Positions 49,140-61,776 of a stretch of 64,000 bases of DNA are shown one piece after another (the first letter of the stretch is position 1; each line of letters starts with the position of its first letter). This DNA comes from Delphinus delphis (Eukaryota > Chordata > Mammalia > Artiodactyla > Delphinidae), in assembly GCF_949987515.2 (NCBI RefSeq), contig NW_027192659.1:930001-994000 (forward strand), in the 5' to 3' direction. The notes under the pieces are model-generated. The model saw only the letters and a list, made by a program, of their open reading frames with translations, had not been told where the DNA came from and did no database searches. The position numbers were made by a program, and so were the translations under genes.

Positions 49140-50718
49140 CCTGTCCTGCCTTTCTGGATTTTACACTTTTTTCAGATGGCCCTTTTGACCGGGGGGAAGT
49201 GAGACTTCATTGTAGTGCAGATTTCCTTTGCAAGCTTGCTTGGTTGGCCAAAAAGGGCGTATGCGTTTTTTCCTGAATATATTCAGGAAAAAACGGATAC
49301 GTCCTTTTTGGCCAAGTGCATCATTGTGGACGTTCTGCCTCTTTTCCTATGCTTTCAATGCAATTCCAGTCTACCTCCTGAAATCGGTTTCCTGCAATTC
49401 TGCCCCGCTTTCAAGTCCTCTTGGCAGCCTTACTTCAGTATATTTTTGGACGATAGCTGTCATTTATAACTCTGCAGGTTTGTGAATTACAGTGCCCCTG
49501 AGCTCCTTTCTTCAACTCGCTTTCTTTTGAGCTGGCCGCAACACCGCAGGATGTCTTCAGGTCCTAATCTGGTTCCGGCACGGCACACTGAGCCTTTGGT
49601 TATTTCCTCTTCCTGGTGGGAAATGAGAGTTAAATTTGCCCGTCCAGACACCTCCAGCTAGTCTCTCATTGGTTCTCCCTATTCCTGTTCATCTTCCGCA
49701 GAAATTGCAAACTGGGCCAAACAGGAGGTTAAAGGCGCTGACTCTCCAAGTGGGGAGAGTGTTAGTAAAGCGTCTGGAATGTTGCACCCGAGTACCAGGG
49801 TACGAAAACTGAGACATATTTGAACACGTCTCCCGATCACATGGTTGATCATACTTGGGTTCCACATGCATGTTTTAGCTGAAGGAAGAATACCTTAAAC
49901 CTGGAGAGTTAAGACCCGTGGAATGGGTACCATGCAATATGACTTCAAAGGGTCTTCATTTGCTCACCGAACCTCTCCAATCCTATCACTGCTGCGTTTA
50001 TGCCCCTGTACACATGCTTGATTCTCTTTCGGAGACATAGCAATCCATAGGTTTTAAGATACTTCCTAGTCAGGTACATTCTTAGGCGTTTAATATGGGG
50101 TGTTGAGTCCATTTCGTTGAGCAAGGAGTAGCTCTTGTCTATTCCATATTTGGCTTAAGGAACTTTATCTGTGCTCATTTCAATCTCTGGTTTTATGCAG
50201 CACCCCAACTCACCTTTACCCTTAAGCAAGCATAAGTTGGTTTTCTAAATTTGAGACCCTGTTCTGTTTTGTAATTCAGTTCCTGTGTAGCCAAGTTTAC
50301 ATTCCGTGTATTACTGATATCTTATGATGTTTCTTTTTCTGTGTGACTTATTTCAGTTAGAATCATCATACCTGAATCCAATCATTGTGCTGCTAAGTGC
50401 CTCATGACACAGATTTCATTGCTGAGTGATATTGCTTTGTAAGTAAATACCACAACTTCTTTATCCATTTTTCACTTTCTGCGATGTTGAACTTGTACTG
50501 TAAACGAGGTTCTTGTAAACAGAGCCGTTCCAAACTTTGGGGTGGCTGTGTCTTTTTGATTTTAATTTCCCTAAGCTATAGGACCATAAGTGGCAGTGCC
50601 CTAGGCTCTGTTGCTTTGTTTTTTAGATGTTTCAGGAAACACCATACACTTCTCCTGAGTGTCTGTTGGCAATTTACATCCCGCCCATCAGCATAACAAG
50701 GCTCCCAGTTCTCCATGG
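49140..50718 (+). repeat. Satellite unit 32 (B)
   Basis: 1579 bp. Palindrome 49244-49315 has two right-arm mismatches (cggatacgtcc). Family 1 near 50482. Marked by caggtcctaatc, cggcacactgagc, gatacttcctag, ccaatcattg and ctaagtgcctc. Confidence 0.95.
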
Positions 50719-52298
50719 CCTGTCCTGCCTTTCTGGATTTTACCCTTTTTTCAGATGGCCCTTTTGACCGGGGGGAAGTGAGACTTCATTGTAGTGCAGA
50801 TTTCCTTTGCAAGCTTGCTTGGTTGGCCAAAAAGGGCGTATGCGTTTTTTCCTGAATATATTCAGGAAAAAACGCATACGTCCTTTTTGGCCAAGTGCAT
50901 CATTGTGGACGTTCTGCCTCTTTTCCTATGCTTTCAATGCAATTCCAGTCTACCTCCTGAAATCGGTTTCCTGCAATTCTGCCCCGCTTTCAAGTCCTCT
51001 TGGCAGCCTTACTTCAGTCTATTTTTGGACGATAGCTGTCATTTATAACTCTGCAGGTTTGTGAATTACAGTGCCCCTGAGCTCCTTTCTTCAACTCGCT
51101 TTCTTGTGACCTGGCCGCAACACCGCAGGATGTCTTCAGGCCCTAATCTGGTTCTGGCATGGCACGCTGAGCCTTTGGTTAATTCCTCTTCCTGGTGGGA
51201 AATGAGAGTTAAATTTGCCCATCCAGACACCTCCAGCTAGTCTCTCATTGGTTCTCGCTATTCCTGTTCATCTTCCACAGAAATTGCAAACTGGGCCAAA
51301 CAGGAGGTTAAAGGGACTGACTCTCCAAGTCGGGAGAGTGTTAGTAAAGCATCTGGAATGTTGCACCCGAGTACCAGGGTACGAAAACTGAGACATATTT
51401 GAACACGTCTCCCGATCACATGGTTGATCATACTCTGGGTTCCACATGCATGTTTTAGCTGAAGGAAGAATACCTAAAACCTGGTTAGTTGAAACCCGTG
51501 GAATGGGTACCATGCAATATGACTTTAAAGGGTCTTCATTTGCTCACCGAACATCTCCAATCCGATCACTGCTGCGTTTATGCCCCTGTACACATGCTTG
51601 ATTCTCTTTCGGAGACATAGCAATCCATAGGTTTTAAGATACTTACTAGTCAGGTACATTCTTAGGCGTTTAATATGCGGTGTTGAGTCCATTTCGTTGA
51701 GCAAGGAGTAGCTCTTGTCTATTCCATATTTGGCTTAAGGAACTTTATCTGTGCTCATTTCAATCTCTGGTTTTATGCAGCACCCCAACTCACCTTTACC
51801 CTTAAGCAAGCATAAGTTGGTTTTCCAAATTTGAGAACCTGTTCTGTTCTGTAATTCAGTTCCTGTGTAGCCAAGTTTACATTCCGTGTATTAGTGATAT
51901 CTTATGATGTTTCTTTTTCTGTGTGACTTATTTCAGTTAGAATCATCGTACCTGAATCCACTCATGATGCTGCTACGGGCCTGATGACATAGATTTCATT
52001 GCTGAGTGATACTGCATTGTACGTAAGTACCACAAGTTCTTTATCCATTTTTCACTTTCTGTGATATTGCACTTGTACGGTAAACGAGGTTCTTGTAAAC
52101 GGAGGCGTCCCAAACTTTGGGGTGGCTGTGTCTTTTTGATTTTAATTTCCCTAAGCTATAGGACCATAAGTGGAAGTGCCCTAGGCTCTGTTGCTTTGTT
52201 TTTTAGATGTTTCAGGAAACACCATACACTTCTCCTGAGTGTCTGTTGGCAATTTACATCCCGCCCATCAGCATAACAAGGCTCCCAGTTCTCCATGG
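50719..52298 (+). repeat. Satellite unit 33 (C)
   Basis: 1580 bp. Palindrome 50823-50894 has one right-arm mismatch (catacgtcc). Family 2 near 52059 (gatattgcacttg). The first 340 bp are specific to C units; the rest follows the A-like unit 30. Confidence 0.95.
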
Positions 52299-53878
52299 CC
52301 TATCCTGCCTTTCTGGATTTTACACTTTTTTCAGATGGCCCTTTTGACCGGGGGGAAGTGAGACTTCATTGTAGTGCAGATTTCCTTTGCAAGTTTGCTT
52401 GGTTGGCCAAAAAGGGCGTATGCGTTTTTTCCTGAATATATTCAGGAAAAAACGCATACGCCCTTTTTGGCCAAGTGCATCATTGTGGACGTTCTGCCTC
52501 TTTTCCTATGCTTTCAATGCAATTCCAGTCTACCTCCTGAAATTGGTTTCCTGTAATTCTGCCCCGCTTTCAAGTCCTCTTGGCAGCCTTACTTCAGTAT
52601 ATTTTTGGACGATAGCTGTCATTTATAACTCTGCAGGTTTGTGAATTACAGTGCCCCTGAGCTCCTTTCTTCAACTCGCTTTCTTGTGACCTGTCCGCAA
52701 CACCGCAGGATGTCTTCAGGCCCTAATCTGGTTCTGGCATGGCACGCTGAGCCTTTGGTTAATTCCTCTTCCTGGTGGGAAATGAGAGTTAAATTTGCCC
52801 ATCCAGACACCTCCAGCTAGTCTCTCATTGGTTCTCGCTATTCCTGTTCATCTTCCACAGAAATTGCAAACTGGGCCAAACAGGAGGTTAAAGGGACTGA
52901 CTCTCCAAGTCGGGAGAGTGTTAGTAAAGCATCTGGAATGTTGCACCCGAGTACCAGGGTACGAAAACTGAGACATATTTGAACACGTCTCCCGATCACA
53001 TGGTTGATCATACTCTGGGTTCCACATGCATGTTTTAGCTGAAGGAAGAATACCTAAAACCTGGTTAGTTGAAACCCGTGGAATGGGTACCATGCAATAT
53101 GACTTTAAAGGGTCTTCATTTGCTCACCGAACATCTCCAATCCAATCACTGCTGCGTTTATGCCCCTGTACACATGCTTGATTCTCTTTCGGAGACATAG
53201 CAATCCATAGGTTTTAAGATACTTACTAGTCAGGTACATTCTTAGGCGTTTAATATGCGGTGTTGAGTCCATTTCGTTGAGCAAGGAGTAGCTCTTGTCT
53301 ATTCCATATTTGGCTTAAGGAACTTTATCTGTGCTCATTTCAATCTCTGGTTTTATGCAGCACCCCAACTCACCTTTACCCTTAAGCAAGCATAAGTTGG
53401 TTTTCCAAATTTGAGAACCTGTTCTGTTCTGTAATTCAGTTCCTGTGTAGCCAAGTTTACATTCCGTGTATTACTGATATCTTATGATGTTTCTTTTTCT
53501 GTGTGACTTATTTCAGTTAGAATCATCGTACCTGAATCCACTCATGATGCTGCTACGGGCCTGATGACATAGATTTCATTGCTGAGTGATACTGCATTGT
53601 ACATAAGTACCACAAGTTCTTTATCCATTTTTCACTTTCTGTGATATTGAACTTGTACTGTATACGAGGTTCTTTTAAACAGAGGCGTCCCAAACTTTGG
53701 GGTGGCTGTGTCTTTTTGATTTTAATTTCCCTAAGCTATAGGACCATAAGTGGAAGTGCCCTAGGCTCTGTTGCTTTGTTTTTTAGATGTTTCAGGAAAC
53801 ACCATACACTTCTCCTGAGTGTCTGTTGGCAATTTACATCCCACCCATCAGCATAACAAGGCTCCCAGTTCTCCATGG
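52299..53878 (+). repeat. Satellite unit 34 (A)
   Basis: 1580 bp. Palindrome 52403-52474 is perfect. Matches unit 31 with acctgtccgc near 52691 as the one change I see. Confidence 0.95.
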
Positions 53879-55457
53879 CCTGTCCTGCCTTTCTGGATTT
53901 TACACTTTTTTCAGATGGCCCTTTTGACCGGGGGGAAGTGAGACTTCATTGTAGTGCAGATTTCCTTTGCAAGCTTGCTTGGTTGGCCAAAAAGGGCGTA
54001 TGCGTTTTTTCCTGAATATATTCAGGAAAAAACGGATACGTCCTTTTTGGCCAAGTGCATCATTGTGGACGTTCTGCCTCTTTTCCTATGCTTTCAATGC
54101 AATTCCAGTCTACCTCCTGAAATCGGTTTCCTGCAATTCTGCCCCGCTTTCAAGTCCTCTTGGCAGCCTTACTTCAGTATATTTTTGGACGATAGCTGTC
54201 ATTTATAACTCTGCAGGTTTGTGAATTACAGTGCCCCTGAGCTCCTTTCTTCAACTCGCTTTCTTTTGAGCTGGCCGCAACACCGCAGGATGTCTTCAGG
54301 TCCTAATCTGGTTCCGGCACGGCACACTGAGCCTTTGGTTATTTCCTCTTCCTGGTGGGAAATGAGAGTTAAATTTGCCCGTCCAGACACCTCCAGCTAG
54401 TCTCTCATTGGTTCTCCCTATTCCTGTTCATCTTCCGCAGAAATTGCAAACTGGGCCAAACAGGAGGTTAAAGGCGCTGACTCTCCAAGTGGGGAGAGTG
54501 TTAGTAAAGCGTCTGGAATGTTGCACCCGAGTACCAGGGTACGAAAACTGAGACATATTTGAACACGTCTCCCGATCACATGGTTGATCATACTTGGGTT
54601 CCACATGCATGTTTTAGCTGAAGGAAGAATACCTTAAACCTGGAGAGTTAAGACCCGTGGAATGGGTACCATGCAATATGACTTCAAAGGGTCTTCATTT
54701 GCTCACCGAACCTCTCCAATCCTATCACTGCTGCGTTTATGCCCCTGTACACATGCTTGATTCTCTTTCGGAGACATAGCAATCCATAGGTTTTAAGATA
54801 CTTCCTAGTCAGGTACATTCTTAGGCGTTTAATATGGGGTGTTGAGTCCATTTCGTTGAGCAAGGAGTAGCTCTTGTCTATTCCATATTTGGCTTAAGGA
54901 ACTTTATCTGTGCTCATTTCAATCTCTGGTTTTATGCAGCACCCCAACTCACCTTTACCCTTAAGCAAGCATAAGTTGGTTTTCTAAATTTGAGACCCTG
55001 TTCTGTTTTGTAATTCAGTTCCTGTGTAGCCAAGTTTACATTCCGTGTATTACTGATATCTTATGATGTTTCTTTTTCTGTGTGACTTATTTCAGTTAGA
55101 ATCATCATACCTGAATCCAATCATTGTGCTGCTAAGTGCCTCATGACACAGATTTCATTGCTGAGTGATATTGCTTTGTAAGTAAATACCACAACTTCTT
55201 TATCCATTTTTCACTTTCTGCGATGTTGAACTTGTACTGTAAACGAGGTTCTTGTAAACAGAGCCGTTCCAAACTTTGGGGTGGCTGTGTCTTTTTGATT
55301 TTAATTTCCCTAAGCTATAGGACCATAAGTGGCAGTGCCCTAGGCTCTGTTGCTTTGTTTTTTAGATGTTTCAGGAAACACCATACACTTCTCCTGAGTG
55401 TCTGTTGGCAATTTACATCCCGCCCATCAGCATAACAAGGCTCCCAGTTCTCCATGG
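53879..55457 (+). repeat. Satellite unit 35 (B)
   Basis: 1579 bp. Palindrome 53983-54054 has the same two right-arm mismatches as unit 32 (cggatacgtcc). No difference from unit 32 was found by eye. Confidence 0.95.
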
Positions 55458-57037
55458 CCTGTCCTGCCTTTCTGGATTTTACCCTTTTTTCAGATGGCCC
55501 TTTTGACCGGGGGGAAGTGAGACTTCATTGTAGTGCAGATTTCCTTTGCAAGCTTGCTTGGTTGGCCAAAAAGGGCGTATGCGTTTTTTCCTGAATATAT
55601 TCAGGAAAAAACGCATACGTCCTTTTTGGCCAAGTGCATCATTGTGGACGTTCTGCCTCTTTTCCTATGCTTTCAATGCAATTCCAGTCTACCTCCTGAA
55701 ATCGGTTTCCTGCAATTCTGCCCCGCTTTCAAGTCCTCTTGGCAGCCTTACTTCAGTCTATTTTTGGACGATAGCTGTCATTTATAACTCTGCAGGTTTG
55801 TGAATTACAGTGCCCCTGAGCTCCTTTCTTCAACTCGCTTTCTTTTGAGCTGGCCGCAACACCGCAGGATGTCTTCAGGCCCTAATCTGGTTCTGGCATG
55901 GCACGCTGAGCCTTTGGTTAATTCCTCTTCCTGGTGGGAAATGAGAGTTAAATTTGCCCATCCAGACACCTCCAGCTAGTCTCTCATTGGTTCTCGCTAT
56001 TCCTGTTCATCTTCCACAGAAATTGCAAACTGGGCCAAACAGGAGGTTAAAGGGACTGACTCTCCAAGTCGGGAGAGTGTTAGTAAAGCATCTGGAATGT
56101 TGCACCCGAGTACCAGGGTACGAAAACTGAGACATATTTGAACACGTCTCCCGATCACATGGTTGATCATACTCTGGGTTCCACATGCATGTTTTAGCTG
56201 AAGGAAGAATACCTAAAACCTGGTTAGTTGAAACCCGTGGAATGGGTACCATGCAATATGACTTCAAAGGGTCTTCATTTGCTCACCGAACATCTCCAAT
56301 CCGATCACTGCTGCGTTTATGCCCCTGTACACATGCTTGATTCTCTTTCGGAGACATAGCAATCCATAGGTTTTAAGATACTTACTAGTCAGGTACATTC
56401 TTAGGCGTTTAATATGCGGTGTTGAGTCCATTTCGTTGAGCAAGGAGTAGCTCTTGTCTATTCCATATTTGGCTTAAGGAACTTTATCTGTGCTCATTTC
56501 AATCTCTGGTTTTATGCAGCACCCCAACTCACCTTTACCCTTAAGCAAGCATAAGTTGGTTTTCCAAATTTGAGAACCTGTTCTGTTCTGTAATTCAGTT
56601 CCTGTGTAGCCAAGTTTACATTCCGTGTATTAGTGATATCTTATGATGTTTCTTTTTCTGTGTGACTTATTTCAGTTAGAATCATCGTACCTGAATCCAC
56701 TCATGATGCTGCTACGGGCCTGATGACATAGATTTCATTGCTGAGTGATACTGCATTGTATGTAAGTACCACAAGTTCTTTATCCATTTTTCACTTTCTG
56801 TGATATTGCACTTGTACGGTAAACGAGGTTCTTGTAAACGGAGGCGTCCCAAACTTTGGGGTGGCTGTGTCTTTTTGATTTTAATTTCCCTAAGCTATAG
56901 GACCATAAGTGGAAGTGCCCTAGGCTCTGTTGCTTTGTTTTTTAGATGTTTCAGGAAACACCATACACTTCTCCTGAGTGTCTGTTGGCAATTTACATCC
57001 CACCCATCAGCATAACAAGGCTCCCAGTTCTCCATGG
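55458..57037 (+). repeat. Satellite unit 36 (C)
   Basis: 1580 bp. Palindrome 55562-55633 has one right-arm mismatch (catacgtcc). Differs from unit 33 at cttttgagctggcc (55842), gacttcaaagg (56260), attgtatgtaag (56756) and cccacccatc (56999). Confidence 0.95.
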
Positions 57038-59560
57038 CCTATCCTGCCTTTCTGGATTTTACACTTTTTTCAGATGGCCCTTTTGACCGGGGGGAAGTGA
57101 GACTTCATTGTAGTGCGGATTTCCTTTGCAAGTTTGCTTGGTTGGCCAAAAAGGGCGTATGCGTTTTTTCCTGAATATATTCAGGAAAAAACCCATACGC
57201 CCTTTTTGGCCAAGTGCATCATTCTGGACGTTCTGCCTCTTTTCCTATGCTTTCAATGCAATTCCAGTCTACCTCCTGAAATTGGTTTCCTGTAATTCTG
57301 CCCCGCTTTCAAGTCCTCTTGGCAGCCTTACTTCAGTATATTTTTGGACGATAGCTGTCATTTATAACTCTGCAGGTTTGTGAATTACAGTGCCCCTGAG
57401 CTCCTTTCTTCAACTCGCTTTCTTGTGACCTGGCCGCAACACCGCAGGATGTCTTCAGGCCCTAATCTGGTTCTGGCATGGCACGCTGAGCCTTTGGTTA
57501 ATTCCTCTTCCTGGTGGGAAATGAGAGTTAAATTTGCCCATCCAGACACCTCCAGCTAGTCTCTCATTGGTTCTCGCTATTCCTGTTCATCTTCCACAGA
57601 AATTGCAAACTGGGCCAAACAGGAGGTTAAAGGGACTGACTCTCCAAGTCGAGAGAGTGTTAGTAAAGCATCTGGAATGTTGCACCCGAGTACCAGGGTA
57701 CGAAAACTGAGACATATTTGAACACGTCTCCCGATCACATGGTTGATCATACTCTGGGTTCCACATGCATGTTTTAGCTGAAGGAAGAATACCTAAAACC
57801 TGGTTAGTTGAAACCCATGGAATGGGTACCATGCAATATGACTTTAAAGGGTCTTCATTTGCTCACCGAACATCTCCAATCCGATCACTGCTGCGTTTAT
57901 GCCCCTGTACACATGCTTGATTCTCTTTCGGAGACATAGCAATCCATAGGTTTTAAGATACTTACTAGTCAGGTACATTCTTAGGCGTTTAATATGCGGT
58001 GTTGAGTCCATTTCGTTGAGCAAGGAGTAGCTCTTGTCTATTCCATATTTGGCTTAAGGAACTTTATCTGTGCTCATTTCAATCTCTGGTTTTATGCAGC
58101 ACCCCAACTCACCTTTACCCTTAAGCAAGCATAAGTTGGTTTTCCAAATTTGAGAACCTGTTCTGTTCTGTAATTCAGTTCCTGTGTAGCCAAGTTTACA
58201 TTCCGTGTATTAGTGATATCTTATGATGTTTCTTTTTCTGTGTGACTTATTTCAGTTAGAATCATCGTACCTGAATCCACTCATGATGCTGCTACGGGCC
58301 TGATGACATAGATTTCATTGCTGAGTGATACTGCATTGTACATAAGTACCGCAAGTTCTTTATCCATTTTTCACTTTCTGTGATATTGAACTTGTACTGT
58401 ATACGAGGTTCTTTTAAACAGAGGCGTCCCAAACTTTGGGGTGGCTGTGTCTTTTTGATTTTAATTTCCCTAAGCTATAGGACCATAAGTGGAAGTGCCC
58501 TAGGCTCTGTTGCTTTGTTTTTTAGATGTTTCAGGAAACACCATACACTTCTCCTGAGTGTCTGTTGGCAATTTACATCCCACCCATCAGCATAACAAGG
58601 CTCCCAGTTCTCCATGGCCTGTCCTGCCTTTCTGGATTTTACACTTTTTTCAGATGGCCCTTTTGACCGGGGGGAAGTGAGACTTCATTGTAGTGCAAAT
58701 TTCCTTTGCAAGCTTGCTTGGTTGGCCAAAAAGGGCGTATGCGTTTTTTCCTGAATATATTCAGGAAAAAACGGATACGTCCTTTTTGGCCAAGTGCATC
58801 ATTGTGGACGTTCTGCCTCTTTTCCTATGCTTTCAATGCAATTCCAGTCTACCTCCTGAAATCGGTTTCCTGCAATTCTGCCCCGCTTTCAAGTCCTCTT
58901 GGCAGCCTTACTTCAGTGTATTTTTGGACGATAGCTGTCATTTATAACTCTGCAGGTTTGTGAATTACAGTGCCCCTGAGCTCCTTTCTTCAACTCGCTT
59001 TCTTTTGAGCTGGCCGCAACACCGCAGGATGTCTTCAGGACCTAATCTGTTTCCGGCACGGCACACTGAGCCTTTGGTTATTTCCTCTTCCTGGTGGGAA
59101 ATGAGAGTTAAATTTGCCCGTCCAGACACCTCCAGCTAGTCTCTCATTGGTTCTCCCTATTCCTGTTCATCTTCCGCAGAAATTGCAAACTGGGCCAAAC
59201 AGGAGGTTAAAGGCGCTGACTCTCCAAGTGGGGAGAGTGTTAGTAAAGCGTCTGGAATGTTGCACCCGAGTACCAGGGTATGAAAACTGAGACATATTTG
59301 AACACGTCTCCCGATCACATGGTTGATCATACTTGGGTTCCACATGCATGTTTTAGCTGAAGGAAGAATACCTTAAACCTGGAGAGTTAAGACCCGTGGA
59401 ATGGGTACCATGCAATATGACTTCAAAGGGTCTTCATTTGCTCACCGAACCTCTCCAATCCTATCACTGCTGCGTTTATGCCCCAGTACACATGCTTGAT
59501 TCTCTTTCGGAGACATAGCAATCCATAGGTTTTAAGATACTTACTAGTCAGGTACATTCT
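55798..59560. repeat. Three-unit higher-order repeat, copy 3, partial and more diverged
   Basis: This copy follows the trimer order but carries private changes: tgcggatttcc, aaacccatacg, cattctggacg, gtcgagagag, acccatggaatgg, gtgcaaatttcc, caggacctaatctgtttcc and gggtatgaaaac. Similarity to the C unit is lost from roughly 59560, where the sequence takes variants typical of earlier units (cacctttcccc, ccactcattgtgctgctaaggg). Confidence 0.75.
57038..58617 (+). repeat. Satellite unit 37 (A)
   Basis: 1580 bp. Palindrome 57142-57213 has one right-arm mismatch (aaacccatacg). More private changes than units 31 and 34, including tgcggatttcc, cattctggac, gtcgagagag and taccgcaagttc. Confidence 0.95.
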
Positions 59561-60196
59561 TAGGCGTTTAATATGGGGTGTTGAGTCCATTTCGTTGAGC
59601 AAGGAGTAGCTCTTGTCTATTCCATATTTGGCTTAAGGAACTTTATCTGTGCTCATTTCAATCTCTGGTTTTATGCAGCACCCCAACTCACCTTTCCCCT
59701 TAAGCAAGCATAAGTTGGTTTTCTAAATTTGAGACCCTGTTCTGTTTTGTAATTCAGTTCCTGTGTAGCCAAGTTTACATTCCGTGTATTACTGATATCT
59801 TATGATGTTTCTTTTTCTGTGTGACTTATTTCAGTTAGAATCATCATACCTGAATCCACTCATTGTGCTGCTAAGGGCCTCATGACACAGATTTCATTGC
59901 TGAGTGATATTGCTTTGTAAGTAAATACCACAACTTCTTTATCCATTTTTCACTTTCTGCGATGTTGAACTTGTACTGTAAACGAGGTTCTTGTAAACAG
60001 AGGCGTCCCAAACTTTGGGGTGGCTGTGTCTTTTTGATTTTAATTTCCCTAAGCTATAGGACCATAAGTGGAAGTGCCCTAGGTTCTGTTGCTTTGTTTT
60101 TTAGATGTTTCAGGAAACACCATACACTTCGCCTGAGTGGTTGTTGGCAATTTACATCCCGCCCATCAGCATAACAAGGCTCCCAGTTCTCCATGG
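58618..60196 (+). repeat. Satellite unit 38 (B)
   Basis: 1579 bp. Palindrome 58722-58793 has cggatacgtcc as in units 32 and 35. Private: tgcaaatttcc, caggacctaatctgtttcc, gggtatgaaaac and gccccagtac. After about 59560 it stops following the trimer. Family 1 near 59960. Confidence 0.95.
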
Positions 60197-61776
60197 CCTG
60201 TCCTGCCTTTCTGGATTTTACCCTTTTTTCAGATGACCCTTTTGACCGGGGGGAAGTGAGACTTCATTGTAGTGCAGATTTCCTTTGCAAGCTTGCTTGG
60301 TTGGCCAAAAAGGGCGTATGCGTTTTTTCCTGAATATATTCAGGAAAAAACGCATACGCCCTTTTTGGCCAAGTGCATCATTGTGGACGTTCTGCCTCTT
60401 TTCCTATGCTTTCAATGCAATTCCAGTCTACCTCCTGAAATCGGTTTCCTGCAATTCTGCCCCGCTTTCAAGTCCTCTTGGCAGCCTTACTTCAGTCTAT
60501 TTTTGGACGATAGCTGTCATTTATAACTCTGCAGGTTTGTGAATTACAGTGCCCCTGAGCTCCTTTCTTCAACTCGCTTTCTTTTGAGCTGGCCGCAACA
60601 CCGCAGGATGGCTTCAGGCCCTAATCTGGTTCCGGCACGGCACGCTGAGCCTCTGGTTATTTCCTCTTCCTGGTGGGAAATGAGAGTTAAATTTGCCCGT
60701 CCAGACACCTCCAGCTAGTCTCTCATTGGTTCTCGCTATTCCTGTTCATCTTCCGCAGAAATTGCAAACTGGGCCAAACAGGAGGTTAAAGGCGCTGACT
60801 CTCCAAGTGGGGAGAGTGTTAGTAAAGCGTCTGGAATGTTGCACCCGAGTACCAGGGGAGGAAAACTGAGACATATTTGAACACGTCTCCCGATCACATG
60901 GTTGATCATACTCTGGGTTCCACATGCATGTTTTAGCTGAAGGAAGAATACCTAAAGCCTGGGTAGTTGAAACCCGTGGAATGGGTACCATGCAATATGA
61001 CTTCAAAAGGTCTTCATTTGCTCACCGAACTTCTCCAATCCTATCACTGCTGCGTTTATGCCCCTGTACAGATGCTTGATTCTCTTTCGGAGACATAGCA
61101 ATCCCTAGGTTTTAAGATACTTACTAGTCAGGTACATTCTTAGGCGTTTAATATGCGGTGTTGAGTCCATTTCGTTGAGCAAGGAGTAGCTCTTGTCTAT
61201 TCCATATTTGGCTTAAGGAACTTTATCTGTGCTCATTTCAATCTCTGGTTTTATGCAGCACCCCAACTCACCTTTCCCCTTAAGCAAGCATAAGTTGGTT
61301 TTCTAAATTTTAGACCCTGTTCTGTTTTGGAATGCAGTTCCTGTGTAGCCAAGTTTACATTCCGTGTATTAGTGATATCTTATGATGTTTCTTTTTCTGT
61401 GTGACTTATTTCAGTTAGAATCATCATACCTGAATCCACTCATTATGCTGCTACGGGCCTGATGACATAGATTTCATTGCTGAGTGATACTGCATTGTAC
61501 GTAAGTACCAAAAGTTCTTTATCCATTTTTCACTTTCTGTGATATTGCACTTGTACGGTGAACGAGGTTCTTGTAAACGGAGGCGTCCCAAACTTTGGGG
61601 TGGCTGTGTCTTTTTGATTTTAATTTCCCTAAGCTATAGGACCATAAGTGGAAGTGCCCTAGGCTCTGTTGCTTTGTTTTTTAGATGTTTCAGGAAACAC
61701 CATACACTTCTCCTGAGTGTCTGTTGGCAATTTACATCCCGCCCATCAGCATAACAAGGCTCCCAGTTCTCCATGG
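60197..61776 (+). repeat. Satellite unit 39
   Basis: 1580 bp. Palindrome 60301-60372 is perfect. It sits where a C unit would be expected but is closer to unit 22 in its first half (ttacccttttttcagatgacc, gagcctctgg). Family 2 near 61537, with acggtgaacgagg. Private: acagatgcttg, aattttagacc and ccaaaagttc. Confidence 0.95.

Larger units (their letters stand above)
46320..51058. repeat. Three-unit higher-order repeat, copy 1 (4739 bp)
   Basis: Three consecutive units of different sequence (A, B, C) repeat with a period of 4739 bp. Diagnostic variants recur at exactly this shift: the cctatcctgcc phase start (47560, 52299, 57038), tactgtatacgaggttcttt (from 48916, 53655, 58394), and aaacggatacgtcc in the palindrome of the B unit. 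Copies 1 and 2 are close to identical by eye. Confidence 0.88.
51059..55797. repeat. Three-unit higher-order repeat, copy 2 (4739 bp)
   Basis: The middle copy of the trimer. Against copy 1 I see only isolated changes, for example acctgtccgc near 52691 where copy 1 has acctggccgc. The B unit here (53879-55457) shows no difference from 49140-50718 that I could find. Confidence 0.88.
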
